Source: Planctomycetota bacterium (GTDB lineage Bacteria; Planctomycetota; Planctomycetia; Pirellulales; PLA5). From it: a stretch of DNA of 55,159 bases. The stretch is from NCBI GenBank assembly GCA_003576845.1, contig QEVJ01000019.1:1-55159 (forward strand), read 5' to 3'. A program made the position numbers and the translations under genes. Below the pieces are notes generated by a model. It had not been told where the DNA came from and did not search any database. It was given only the letters and a program-made list of their open reading frames with translations. This document shows, one piece after another, positions 24,714-32,840 of this stretch (positions within the stretch are counted from its first letter, which is position 1; every line of letters begins with the position of its first letter).

Positions 24714-25517
24714 TCAGGACGACGCTTCGCGCGACCACCACCGAGACATCGTAAGCCACCCGGGCCGCGACGCCGCGCTCGCCGCAGCGACCGGCTCGGC
24801 ATCCGCCGGTCCGCATTCGTCGGCAATGATCGACTTGTAAAAGTCGATGATCTTGTTGACCGTCTGGCTCATGTTCGTGCCGGTGAACATGCAGCCGACG
24901 AGATAGCCTTCCGGCGTGCGCGTCAGCCAGCGAACTTCGCCCGTGAGCTTGACCTGGCAATCGCGCTCGTTGACTTGGAGTTGAACGCGGCTGCCGATCG
25001 CGGCCGGCGTGGTCGAGCGAACGCAAAAACCGCCGTACCCCAGATCGGAAAGCTCGATTTCCGGCGTCCGCCGCCCCCCTTCCCAAACGGCCGAAGCGGA
25101 GAGCAGCACGGAATGTCGCATGTGCGAACGCCGCGTGAGCCAACCTGCGTCTACCCAAGCGTCGAGCGCGTCGATCGGCAGGGCTTCGGCAAACACGCAG
25201 CCGGTGAGCCACGACGACGGCGTCTCGGCCGCGCGGATCGTCCGCACGATGGCCGCGATCCGCAGCGACAGGTCGCGGTCGAGGCACCTCAGGTCGAGGC
25301 CCACTGTTTCGTCGTACCGGAGCATCGACGGCGCGACGATCCGCACCCCGCCATACGAGGTCGTCGGCGGATGGCAGCACGACACGTCCACGAGCAACGC
25401 CCCGTCGACGTTCGTTTCGGCGCCATGACGCTCGACGCGGACTTCGATCGGCCGGTCCGGCGCGGCAAAGTACCAGAACTGCCGGGGAAGCTGGGCGTTG
25501 GGCGTCATCGTCGACAT
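24714..25517 (-). CDS. PilZ-domain protein
   Basis: A 267-residue cytosolic protein. The N-terminal half (about 20-120) looks like a YcgR-N-type domain (SYGGVRIVAPSMLRYDETVGLDLRC). The C-terminal half is a PilZ domain with the RxxxR motif in RRSHMRHSVLL (about 139-149) and DLGYGGFCVR at the (D/N)xSxxG position, where the Ser is Gly. It ends with a helix and Trp-rich tail. PilZ domains bind cyclic di-GMP; the substitution may weaken binding. AGGAAC precedes the ATG at 25517. The neighbouring receiver-type gene is divergent. Confidence 0.75.
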   Translation of the reverse strand: MSTMTPNAQLPRQFWYFAAPDRPIEVRVERHGAETNVDGALLVDVSCCHPPTTSYGGVRIVAPSMLRYDETVGLDLRCLDRDLSLRIAAIVRTIRAAETPSSWLTGCVFAEALPIDALDAWVDAGWLTRRSHMRHSVLLSASAVWEGGRRTPEIELSDLGYGGFCVRSTTPAAIGSRVQLQVNERDCQVKLTGEVRWLTRTPEGYLVGCMFTGTNMSQTVNKIIDFYKSIIADECGPADAEPVAAASAASRPGWLTMSRWWSREASS

Positions 25518-25880
25518 GCACGTTCCTCGCTCTGCAAGAATAACCCACACTGCGGACCGCTGCGGCCGACTGTCGGCGAGAATCGCTCGCAGACGCATTG
25601 CGTCGCGCCGCCTGCGCCGGCGAGCGCACCTACGTACGCGTCGCTCCGACCGGCGAAGCGGTGGGATTATTCCACCCGCGCCGAATGTGCGGCCGCCCCC
25701 CACAGCCGCGCCTTCCCAATGTGGGAATGCCGTCAACACTCGCCCGCCAATGGACCGCGAGAGAATTCTATGTTTCAGCGGCAACCCATCTTACGCCCAC
25801 GCGACGCAGGGCCCGCCGGTCCACGCGAAAGTACGCGCCACCGCCGATCACACTCCGTTCGCATTACCGAGAACCGCACT
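25518..25880. other. Divergent intergenic region
   Basis: The spacer between the PilZ gene (minus) and the receiver gene (plus). The frame of the plus-strand gene is open through it, and an ATG at 25769 with GAGAG upstream is an alternative start, but the codons to 25880 (His/Arg/Pro-rich) look non-coding. No clear promoter pair or repeat was identified. Confidence 0.4.
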
Positions 25881-27272
25881 ATGGCGAGCGCCGACTATCA
25901 AACGGCTTTGAAAAACGGCATCGACGCCGCCCGCTCGGGCAGCCGGATGATGGCCCGCCTGCACTTGCTCAAAGCCGCGGACCTCGCCCCGCAAGACGTG
26001 GCCGCCCCCTTGTGGCTCGCCTGGGTCGCGGAAACGCCCGCCGACGCCCTCGCCCACCTCGACGAAGCCCTCTCGCGCCAAGGCGATCATCGCCTGGCCC
26101 GGCTCGGGCGACTGTGGACGCAACTCATGCAGGAGTTCGACCCGTCGCGCGACTACTCGCAGTGCGATCTCGGATACCTCCGCGACGCACGCGGCGAATC
26201 ACCAGCCGGCCAAACCACCGCGCCGAACGTAGAACAGGTGGATGACGTCGCACAAACGCAGCGACTAAGCGGGCTGACGATCGTCGAACGTCGCGAGAAG
26301 AAACCGCGTCACGCCGACGACGCAAACGACTCGCAGGCGAGCGCGCCGCCCGGTGGCTCCGAGCCGGAACGACACGCTCCCCTCGAGCCGCTCGACTTGA
26401 CGCGAACCGTGCGAATGGATCTCCTCCAGCGCGAGCGGCCCGACGAGACCGATGAGCCATCACCGGCCCTAACGTGCGTATTCTCGCCCAAACAAACCGC
26501 GCCGCAAACCACGCCCCAAGACAACGTCGCGGATGAGCCCGCGCCGTCGCCGGCCGCCGGCGAGCCGTCGACGACGCAAGGCGTGCACGACGAACTCCCC
26601 TCGACCGGCACGATTCGCCTCGACCCCAACGCCGTCAAGCGGGCGCTGGCCGAAACGGTGATCGCCGAGATGATTTCGCCCGAGTATGCCGCCCCCGTGC
26701 CCGGCGCCGTCGGGGAGGGCGCGGCAGAGGATACTGCCGAGCCGGAACACGACGCCCAACAGGTCGCCGCCGCCGCGTCGATTTCCGATTCCGGCACGGC
26801 GCCGCCGCGGTTCGATGCCTATACCGAACCGCCCAAAGCCGCACTGTCGCCCGATGACCGCGCGCGCGACAACGACAACGCCGCACAGCCGGCAAACGGC
26901 CCGCGGGTACTCATCGTCGACGACAGCCCGACCGTCCGAAAGCTCGTAACCGCGACGCTCGAAGCCCAAGGCTATCGCGTAGCGTGTGCGGCGAGCGGTT
27001 ACGAAGCGGTCGAAATCCTCGCGCACGCGACGCCCGATGCTTTAGTCATCGAGGTCGACCTGCCGCGCCTCGACGGACTGCACCTCTGCAAACTGCTGCG
27101 CAGCAACGACGCGACCCGCCAGACGCCAGTCATCTTTCTTACCCGCCGCAACGGAACCATGGACCGCATGCGCGGCAAAATGGTCGGTGCCACGGCCTAT
27201 CTGACAAAGCCGTTCCGCTCGCTGGCCCTGATCGAGGAAATGACGGCCTGCTGCCCGGTCGGCCGGAGCTAG
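25881..27272 (+). CDS. TPR-like/receiver-domain protein with Glu at the phospho-acceptor site
   Basis: A 463-residue cytosolic protein. Residues 1-90 form a TPR-like helical domain (SADYQTALKNGIDAARSGSRMMARLHLLKAADLAPQD..., PLWLAWVAETPADALAHLDEALS). Residues about 95-335 are a disordered Asp/Glu/Pro/Gln-rich linker. Residues 340-463 form a CheY-like receiver: RVLIVDDSPTVRKLV (D347, D348), then DALVIEVDLPRLDGL, where E391 occupies the normal phospho-Asp position, then VIFLTRRN and the conserved Lys in AYLTKPFRS. Similar linker-receiver proteins accompany gliding, pilus or chemotaxis systems. The ATG at 25881 was preferred because the protein-like sequence begins there. Confidence 0.8.
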   Translation: MASADYQTALKNGIDAARSGSRMMARLHLLKAADLAPQDVAAPLWLAWVAETPADALAHLDEALSRQGDHRLARLGRLWTQLMQEFDPSRDYSQCDLGYLRDARGESPAGQTTAPNVEQVDDVAQTQRLSGLTIVERREKKPRHADDANDSQASAPPGGSEPERHAPLEPLDLTRTVRMDLLQRERPDETDEPSPALTCVFSPKQTAPQTTPQDNVADEPAPSPAAGEPSTTQGVHDELPSTGTIRLDPNAVKRALAETVIAEMISPEYAAPVPGAVGEGAAEDTAEPEHDAQQVAAAASISDSGTAPPRFDAYTEPPKAALSPDDRARDNDNAAQPANGPRVLIVDDSPTVRKLVTATLEAQGYRVACAASGYEAVEILAHATPDALVIEVDLPRLDGLHLCKLLRSNDATRQTPVIFLTRRNGTMDRMRGKMVGATAYLTKPFRSLALIEEMTACCPVGRS

Positions 27273-27745
27273 CAGCGGCGGCTGATCGACTTTCATCGGC
27301 GGGGGTATCACTGTCTCGGCGGGGGTGCCACTGGCTCAGCCAGTGCCGTGTGCATAACCCGGCGCGGCTGCCACTGGCTCGGCGGGGGTACCACTGGCTC
27401 GGCCAGTGCCCTGTCCAGAACCCGCTCACAATCATCGCGCGCAATATGGGAATACGCGGTACCGACTCGGTCTATCCTGCGGAGAAAGCGAGTCGCCACC
27501 GCAGCACGGGCCGAGCCAGCCGAGCCACTGCCACCCCTTCGACCCATTGCCATTCCGCCGCTGCTGAGGAAAATGCTGTCGCATTCGCGGCCAGAACCTG
27601 ATACACGGTAGTTGGCGCGTGCCCCTTCCGCACGAACGCTTGACTTTTTTCTTGCCACGCGCCAGGATCGAACCGCGGGATACCCCGCCCCAAGCTGGTT
27701 GCCAAGGGGCAGCTCGGCAACTTCACATCCAGGAGACACACCGCG
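27273..27745. other. Intergenic region with REP-like palindromes and the repeat-protein leader
   Basis: The first half holds the CACTGGCTCAGCCAGTG palindromes described separately. The second half (about 27430-27730) is unique sequence with a possible TTGACT -35 at about 27640 but no good -10. AGGAG ends 12 nt before the ATG at 27746 and fixes that start. No coding sequence is convincing. Confidence 0.5.
27296..27415. repeat. REP-like palindrome cluster CACTGGCT-C-AGCCAGTG
   Basis: Complete palindromes lie at 27329-27345 (CACTGGCTCAGCCAGTG) and 27392-27408 (CACTGGCTCGGCCAGTG). Half copies preceded by CGGCGGGGGT lie at about 27295-27318 and 27372-27390. Spacing is about 63 nt. The arrangement resembles a REP/BIME cluster, a substrate type for RAYT transposases such as the one at 142-837. 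Confidence 0.8.
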
Positions 27746-28930
27746 ATGTCGCAGCACAAGCTTCACCCAAACCTCTCGCGCGGCACGCGCCGCTTGGCCG
27801 TCGAACAACTCGACGCCCGATTGTGTCTGGCCGCCGATCCCGTCTTTGACGCCGGCGTGCTCACGATTGCCGGCTCACGCGAAGCCGATACGATTCTCGT
27901 CCGCGACAACGGCCGCGGCGTAGTGACGGTCGAAGACGGCGACACCGGCGACACCTCGGAATTTCGCGAAGTGACGCGGATCGTCATCGACGCCTCGGCC
28001 GGCGACGACACGATTCGCGTCGCGCGCCGCGGCGGCGATTCGCCCATCGCCGAATTGGAAATCCTCGCCGGCGAAGGCGACGACGACGTGGTCGTAGGTC
28101 TGCTGCTGCCGGCCGTGCAGAAGGTCCGTGAAGCGGCCGCACGCATGAAAGTCGACCTCGGCGATGGAAACGATCAGTTTCGAGCGCACGTCTCGGGCAT
28201 CGGCAACGTCGAACTCGACCTGACGGCCGGCGACGGCGACGATCAGGCGCTGATCGGACTGTTGCTCCCCGCGGTGCAAAAAGTTCGCGAGGCCGCCGCC
28301 AGGATGAATCTCGATCTCGGCGCCGGCAACGACCAGTTGAACGTCCACGGCCTGGGCGTGAGCCAGCTCGACCTGGATATCGCTGCCGGCGACGGCGACG
28401 ACGACGTGGGCGTCGGGCTGCTCGTGCCGGCAGTGCAGAAGGTTCGTGAAGCCGCCGCTCGGATGAGCGTCGACCTCGGGGAAGGCGGTGATCGCTTGCG
28501 GCTCAATGCGGCCGGCGTCGATTCCGTCGATCTCGACGTGCTCGCCGGCGAGGGCGACGACGAGGTCGTTGTCGGCTTGTTGCTCCCCGCCGTGCAAAAA
28601 GTCCGCGAAGCCGCGGCACGCATGAACATCGACCTGGGCAGTGGGAACGACCAATTGCGCGTGAATGCAACGGGCGCATCGCAAGTCGATCTCGACATCG
28701 CCGCCGGCGACGGCGACGACAACGTGTTGATCGGCCTGCTCCTGCCCGCCGTGCAAAAGGTCCGCGAAGCCGCGGCACGATTGCACGTCGATCTCGGCGC
28801 AGGCGCCGACACGCTCCAGATCCGCCAGCGCGGATACGAAACGTTCGAGACCGACATCGTTTCGGACGAAATCGACGAAGTCGAACTTCCGCGTGCTCCC
28901 CGCCAACCGACGCCCGGCCGGCGACGCTAG
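27746..28930 (+). CDS. Surface-type protein with five 53-residue repeats alternating RTX-like acidic turns and a pilin-type helix
   Basis: A 394-residue protein. The N-terminus carries the planctomycete export/anchor motif RGTRRLAVEQLDARLCLAADP (about 13-33). Residues 35-110 are beta-rich with Asp/Gly turns (SAGDDTIRV). The core is five units of exactly 53 residues: acidic turn AG[DE]GDD, then [VI]GLLLPAVQKVREAAARM, then DLGxGNDQ, then a beta segment LDxxAGDGDD. The helix starts at residues 119, 172, 225, 278 and 331. That helix is the one following the hydrophobic N-terminus of planctomycete DUF1559 pilin-like proteins, but the prepilin leader is absent here. The GNDQ and GDGDD turns resemble calcium-binding RTX repeats. 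AGGAG supports the ATG. Function unknown; cell-surface location inferred. Confidence 0.82.
   Translation: MSQHKLHPNLSRGTRRLAVEQLDARLCLAADPVFDAGVLTIAGSREADTILVRDNGRGVVTVEDGDTGDTSEFREVTRIVIDASAGDDTIRVARRGGDSPIAELEILAGEGDDDVVVGLLLPAVQKVREAAARMKVDLGDGNDQFRAHVSGIGNVELDLTAGDGDDQALIGLLLPAVQKVREAAARMNLDLGAGNDQLNVHGLGVSQLDLDIAAGDGDDDVGVGLLVPAVQKVREAAARMSVDLGEGGDRLRLNAAGVDSVDLDVLAGEGDDEVVVGLLLPAVQKVREAAARMNIDLGSGNDQLRVNATGASQVDLDIAAGDGDDNVLIGLLLPAVQKVREAAARLHVDLGAGADTLQIRQRGYETFETDIVSDEIDEVELPRAPRQPTPGRRR
28100..28783 (+). repeat. Five tandem 159-bp coding units with the LLLPAVQKVREAAARM helix
   Basis: The 48-nt helix segments start at 28100, 28259, 28418, 28577 and 28736, a constant 159-nt spacing. 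The amino acids are nearly identical between units (changes only L3 to V in copy 3 and the final M to L in copy 5), while codons differ at many third positions, for example CTGCTGCTGCCG, CTGTTGCTCCCC and TTGTTGCTCCCC. This indicates old duplications held by selection on the protein. Confidence 0.9.
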
Positions 28931-28993
28931 TAGCTACGCAGCCTCCACGGCGCAGCCGTTGGTCGCGACCCAATTTCGTTTCCATCATCCTTT

Positions 28994-29080
28994 CGTGATT
29001 TCGCACTTTCGCGCTTTCGCGATTGGCAAAGAGACGTCCGAGGAAGCGAAGATCTGCAGCGTTAGTAGTCCAGACCACCG
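28994..29080 (+). repeat. CACTTTCGCGCTTTCGC leader element, copy A
   Basis: CGTGATTTCGCACTTTCGCG begins at 28994, followed by GATTGGCAAAGAG...GAAGCGAAGAT and then CCGATG at the methyltransferase start. A second copy of the whole leader, not only the TTTCGC words, precedes the gene at 48817 (48716-48816). Confidence 0.75.
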
Positions 29081-30589
29081 ATGACCGACGAGAGCAACGG
29101 CGCGCCGGACGGCTCGCTCGGCTACGACGAGCTGCCCTATCCGAGCGCGCCGTATCCTTATTCGCACTGCGATCATCTGGCGATGGTCGCGCGGCTCTTC
29201 GGCATCGCGGCGGCGGACGCGCGACGCTGCCGCGTGCTCGAAGTCGGCTGCGCGGACGGAGCCAACCTGATCCCGATGGCCCTCGTCCTCCCGGACAGCC
29301 GGTTCGTCGGAATCGACCTTTCGGAGCGTCAAATCGGCACGGGCCGCGAGGTTATCGCGCGGCTCGGATTGCCCAACGTCGAACTGCATCGCCGCGACCT
29401 GTCGGACTTCGGCGCCGACGAAACGTTCGATTACATCATCGCCCACGGCGTCTTCTCCTGGACGACGCGCGACGTGCAAACTCGGTTGCTGGACCTCTGC
29501 CGCCGTCGCCTGGCGCCGCAGGGCGTGGCGTTCATCAGCTACAACGTCTATCCCGGCTGGCAGCGGCAAAAGGCCATTCGCGAGTGGCTCCTCGAATCGA
29601 CGCGCGGCGTCGACGGCGCGGCCGCAAAACTCCACGCGTCGCGGCGGTTGATGGCTCGCCTTCGCGGGCTGCTCGGCGAGCGGGAAAACGAGTTCTCGGA
29701 CGTCGCCGCGCTGCTCGAACGCCTCGAAGCCTGGAACGACGGGTACTTGCGGCACGATCTGCTCGAAGACAGCAACGAGCCGCAGTATTTCACCGAGTTC
29801 GTCGAGCGGCTCGCCGAGCACGGACTCAAGTTTTTCGCCGAAGCGGACGTAGCGAGCATGGCCGGCGCCGACCTGCCCGCCGGACTCGCCGACCGTGCAG
29901 CTCGGCTCGGCGCCTCGCTCGTGGCCCGCGAACAACTTTACGACCTGCTCGCCAACCGGGCCTTCCGCCAGTCGCTCGTTTGCCGCGAGGAATGCCCCAC
30001 GCTCGAACGGCTCGACCCCGCGGCGATCGAGTCGGCGTATGTCGTAAGCACGCTCAAGCGGCGACCGATGCGCGAGAATGATGTTGCGCCGTCGGACATT
30101 TGCCGCTTTGCGTCGCGCGGCACGTTCGCCGTAGACGTCGACGATCCGCGGGTCGCGGCCGCTCTCGATCGATTGGCACAAGCGTGGCCGGGCGGCGCAT
30201 GGTTCGCCGACCTGATTTCCGGCATGGACGTCGAACCGAACGTCCTCGCACCGTCGCGGCAAACCTTGGCGCGAGTTCTGCTGGCCGGCTTCGTCGAGCG
30301 GGCCGTCGAGTTACACTCGATTGCCCCCGCCGCGGCGAGCCGAATCTCCCCGCGGCCGGAAGCAAGTCCCCTTGCGCGGCTCCAAGCAGAGGCAGGGCCG
30401 CTCGTGACCAATCTCCGGCACGACGTAGTTCGCCTCGACGACCCGGCCCGGCAGATGATCGCCTTCGTCGACGGGACAAACGATCGGGCGGCGCTGGAGC
30501 AGCGGAAACGGCAGTTATCGCCCGCAGACGCGATGAGCATGGACACGCTGCTCGCCTACTATCTTCGAGCCGGACTGCTGTGGTCGTGA
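29081..30589 (+). CDS. SAM-dependent methyltransferase with regulatory domain (protein-lysine methyltransferase-like)
   Basis: A 502-residue protein. Residues 15-205 form a class I methyltransferase: post I-type N-terminal YDELPYPSAPYPYSHCDHLA, motif I VLEVGCADGANLIPMA (53-68), acidic motif II GIDLSERQ, and motif IV DYIIAHGVFSW. Residues about 210-300 match the methyltransferase regulatory domain (NEFSDVAALLERLEAWNDGYLRHDLLEDSNEPQYFTEF), and the rest is a winged-helix-like C-terminal part. This architecture is shared with the Rickettsia outer-membrane-protein lysine methyltransferases. It starts 150 nt after the helix-repeat protein on the same strand, whose repeats each carry an invariant Lys. 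No clear Shine-Dalgarno; the leader is a repeated element. Confidence 0.82.
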   Translation: MTDESNGAPDGSLGYDELPYPSAPYPYSHCDHLAMVARLFGIAAADARRCRVLEVGCADGANLIPMALVLPDSRFVGIDLSERQIGTGREVIARLGLPNVELHRRDLSDFGADETFDYIIAHGVFSWTTRDVQTRLLDLCRRRLAPQGVAFISYNVYPGWQRQKAIREWLLESTRGVDGAAAKLHASRRLMARLRGLLGERENEFSDVAALLERLEAWNDGYLRHDLLEDSNEPQYFTEFVERLAEHGLKFFAEADVASMAGADLPAGLADRAARLGASLVAREQLYDLLANRAFRQSLVCREECPTLERLDPAAIESAYVVSTLKRRPMRENDVAPSDICRFASRGTFAVDVDDPRVAAALDRLAQAWPGGAWFADLISGMDVEPNVLAPSRQTLARVLLAGFVERAVELHSIAPAAASRISPRPEASPLARLQAEAGPLVTNLRHDVVRLDDPARQMIAFVDGTNDRAALEQRKRQLSPADAMSMDTLLAYYLRAGLLWS

Positions 30590-30791
30590 GCATCTAGCAC
30601 GCGGCAACCCGGCGGATGCGAGCGCGGCGCAAAGGTTTGCTGCGTTTCGTGTTACGCCGCGGCGATTCTGCCGCGCCGAGTCGTTCTTTGCGGCTACCCG
30701 GTTGCCAGCGGGTCGGCCAATCCGGAGAATGATAGGTGTGAGCCGAGCAACAATCGTCCGCTGGACCCGTTCATCCTAACCGAGCACGCTT

Positions 30792-31361
30792 ATGGCTCCT
30801 CCCGCCGCCGCGACGCAATTGACCGCCGAACAGGAAGCGGCGCTCGAAGAATGGCGCCTGCTTTGCCAGACGCTGGAACGGGCGCAGGGCGACCACCTCG
30901 TGCAAAACTGCCGCGAGAAATATCAATACGCCAAAACCTACATGGTCTATGGCCGCGAGCTCGACCACACCGCCATCGAAGTCAAGCAAGCGGCGATCCG
31001 CGGCGACTATTCCTTCTTCACCGACCGCGGCATCAGCGTCCACTGCATGACGCCGCTCCTGGCCGACCACATGATGAAGGCTTGGCGCGTGTCCGTCGCC
31101 TCGAAGCGGGCCTTCGTCGCCGACATGTTCATGAAGCGGTTCGGAGAGGACATCGAAGAGTTCATCGGCACGCCGCACAACGCCTCGCGGCTCATCATGG
31201 CCGTCAGCTTCGACCAGCGCGACGCCATCCAGGGCCTCGCCGCGTGGACGCAAAACAAGCTCGCCGCCGCCGAAATCTCGCAACTCCGCGCCGACGTGTT
31301 GCACCTCCGACAGCAAATCGAACAACTAAGCCAGTTCATCCACGAACGCCTCGGCAAGTGA
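30792..31361 (+). CDS. Unknown soluble protein with a C-terminal coiled coil
   Basis: A 189-residue helical protein. It begins MAPPAAATQLTAEQEAALEEWRLLCQTLERAQG. The middle is compact and aromatic (YQYAKTYMVYGRELDHTAIEVKQAAIRGDYSFFTDRG), and the end is a heptad-like coiled coil (AEISQLRADVLHLRQQIEQLSQFIHERLG). There are no membrane segments. No family recognised. Its stop is 9 nt before the ATG of the Hint-domain gene, so the two may be co-transcribed, although the downstream gene differs in base composition. Confidence 0.65.
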   Translation: MAPPAAATQLTAEQEAALEEWRLLCQTLERAQGDHLVQNCREKYQYAKTYMVYGRELDHTAIEVKQAAIRGDYSFFTDRGISVHCMTPLLADHMMKAWRVSVASKRAFVADMFMKRFGEDIEEFIGTPHNASRLIMAVSFDQRDAIQGLAAWTQNKLAAAEISQLRADVLHLRQQIEQLSQFIHERLGK

Positions 31362-31370
31362 TTGGTGAAT

Positions 31371-32768
31371 ATGCGCCGGAGATATGTCGTCGCTGCAATT
31401 ACGCTGGCCATCGTGCTAATTGTTGGCGTATTGTCGATGCGACGACGGCAGCCCGCCGAGCTTCCCGAACGCGATCCATCGCCAATCTCGACGAACGCGC
31501 CGACCTCGAAGGACGTCGGGCAGCAATTTGCGATGCTCGTGCCGCCGCAACAGCGGGCGACGAGCAAGCCGGATGCAAACGGTCTAGGGGGAATGCTACG
31601 CCCCTTGTTGACTCACGTCGCTGTGGGCGATCCCGTACAAATTGCATTGCATTGGGCGAAATCATCGGGACCAATGGATCGATGGGAACCGATCCTGCGC
31701 TACGATCGCAAGGGGGCGTTTCTTCGCCGCGCAACCTTGAATTCGATGAGGTTCAGCGTGACATCACCAGATGGAGCGCTGACGGTGTTACAACCGAACA
31801 TCTCATTGAGCGGTGAAGAAGCATATTCGCCCGGTCTCGATTACCGGCCGACGTACATTCTCACTCTGACACCTGACGGAATAGCGGATTATGTCGGATA
31901 CAATTTCGAAAACGACAAAGTTCGCAAGCACGAGGGACCGTGGCAAAAACCGCCGCGCACCCTATTCGACCAGCCAGGGGTTTATGACATTCGAGTAACC
32001 GGCGCGATCGTGCGTAAAGATGCGGAGCCAATCCCATTTGAAACGCCCTCAATCAAGATTCAGGTCGCGCGAACTGGTCTCGCCACACAGGCCGAACTCA
32101 AGCGGATCGCCTTAGACGCGATTCGACAGAAGCGGCCGGACGTCCAATTGGACGAATCTAGCGCGATGCTAATCGAGGATGACGCCGGCAATCGCCGTGT
32201 GCGAGTGATCGGATCTTCGGCAGTTTACGCTTGGAACCTTCCTGAGTACTGGGTGACTCTAAGTGCTACCGGATCAAGACCGTCGGTTAAGGAGCAGATG
32301 TTTTCGACATGTATCGCAAGGGGGACGGTCGTTTCGACCCTCGCAGGCGATCGGCCTATCGAGAGTCTGCGAATCGGTGAGTCGGTGTGGGGATACGACA
32401 TAATGAATGGCGTTAAAGTGCGTACCGCCGTCCGGTCCATCCGGCATGGCGTGGCGTCGAATATCCTCGCTTTTCACGACACGTTGTTCGTAACGCCGAC
32501 GCATCCGGTCTTTTCCGCAGGGACGTGGAAGTCGGCGTCAGACGTGTCGGCCAACGATTTGCTTCTAACGGACGACTTGCGGCATATTTCGGCGGGGCCG
32601 TTGGAGAGTCGGTCCGACGTCACGGAAGTTTACGACCTCACCGTTGACGACCCACACAACTTTTTCGCCGGCGGGTTTCTCGTCCATAATAAGAGCCGAC
32701 CCTATTCGCCACGCATCGACGATATTTGGTACATTCTCTGGCCCGATGAACTGCAAGTGACGAAGTAA
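31371..32768 (+). CDS. Membrane-anchored protein with a C-terminal Hint (intein-like) domain
   Basis: A 465-residue protein with one N-terminal membrane helix (RRRYVVAAITLAIVLIVGVLSM, about 3-24). An extracytoplasmic region of about 290 residues without a recognised domain follows. The Hint domain spans 314-440: it starts at C314 in STCIARGTVVSTLAGDRPIESL, contains the block-B-like TPTHPVFS, and ends LTVDDPHNFFAGGFLVHN with H439-N440. The next residue is K441, not Cys, Ser or Thr, followed by a 24-residue tail. This fits bacterial intein-like domains that cleave rather than splice. The gene is visibly lower in GC than its neighbours. The ATG at 31371 was chosen over TTG 31362. Confidence 0.8.
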   Translation: MRRRYVVAAITLAIVLIVGVLSMRRRQPAELPERDPSPISTNAPTSKDVGQQFAMLVPPQQRATSKPDANGLGGMLRPLLTHVAVGDPVQIALHWAKSSGPMDRWEPILRYDRKGAFLRRATLNSMRFSVTSPDGALTVLQPNISLSGEEAYSPGLDYRPTYILTLTPDGIADYVGYNFENDKVRKHEGPWQKPPRTLFDQPGVYDIRVTGAIVRKDAEPIPFETPSIKIQVARTGLATQAELKRIALDAIRQKRPDVQLDESSAMLIEDDAGNRRVRVIGSSAVYAWNLPEYWVTLSATGSRPSVKEQMFSTCIARGTVVSTLAGDRPIESLRIGESVWGYDIMNGVKVRTAVRSIRHGVASNILAFHDTLFVTPTHPVFSAGTWKSASDVSANDLLLTDDLRHISAGPLESRSDVTEVYDLTVDDPHNFFAGGFLVHNKSRPYSPRIDDIWYILWPDELQVTK

Positions 32769-32802
32769 CGTCGGTGAACTTGTCGAGAGCGTCCATTCGC
32801 CA

Positions 32803-32840
32803 AACCCTAGTCCCCAACCCCCGATCTCCGGCCCCCGTTC
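32803..32840 (+). repeat. C-rich leader abutting the histidine kinase start
   Basis: CCCTAGTCCCCAACCCCCGA then TCTCCGGCCCCCGTTC ends at the ATG of the histidine kinase. It is the same family as the leaders before 1366, 5107, 47353 and minus-strand 41074. No Shine-Dalgarno. Confidence 0.65.

Noticed and set aside
24330-25880. Extension of the receiver protein upstream by about 500 codons
   Set aside because: The open frame is the antisense of the PilZ and exported-protein genes; the protein-like sequence begins at 25881 (or at most 25769).
27296-27415. CRISPR-like array of CACTGGCTC repeats
   Set aside because: Only two full and two half palindromes, no unique spacers of constant length and no cas genes; it is a REP-type cluster.
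27746-28930. DUF1559 pilin-like protein
   Set aside because: The matching helix is internal and repeated; the prepilin cleavage site, the TLIELL hydrophobic start and the C-terminal H-X9-DG region are all missing.
30590-30791. Possible tRNA or small RNA in the GC-rich spacer
   Set aside because: No cloverleaf, T-loop GTTCGA word or conserved RNA motif was found; it appears to be ordinary intergenic DNA.
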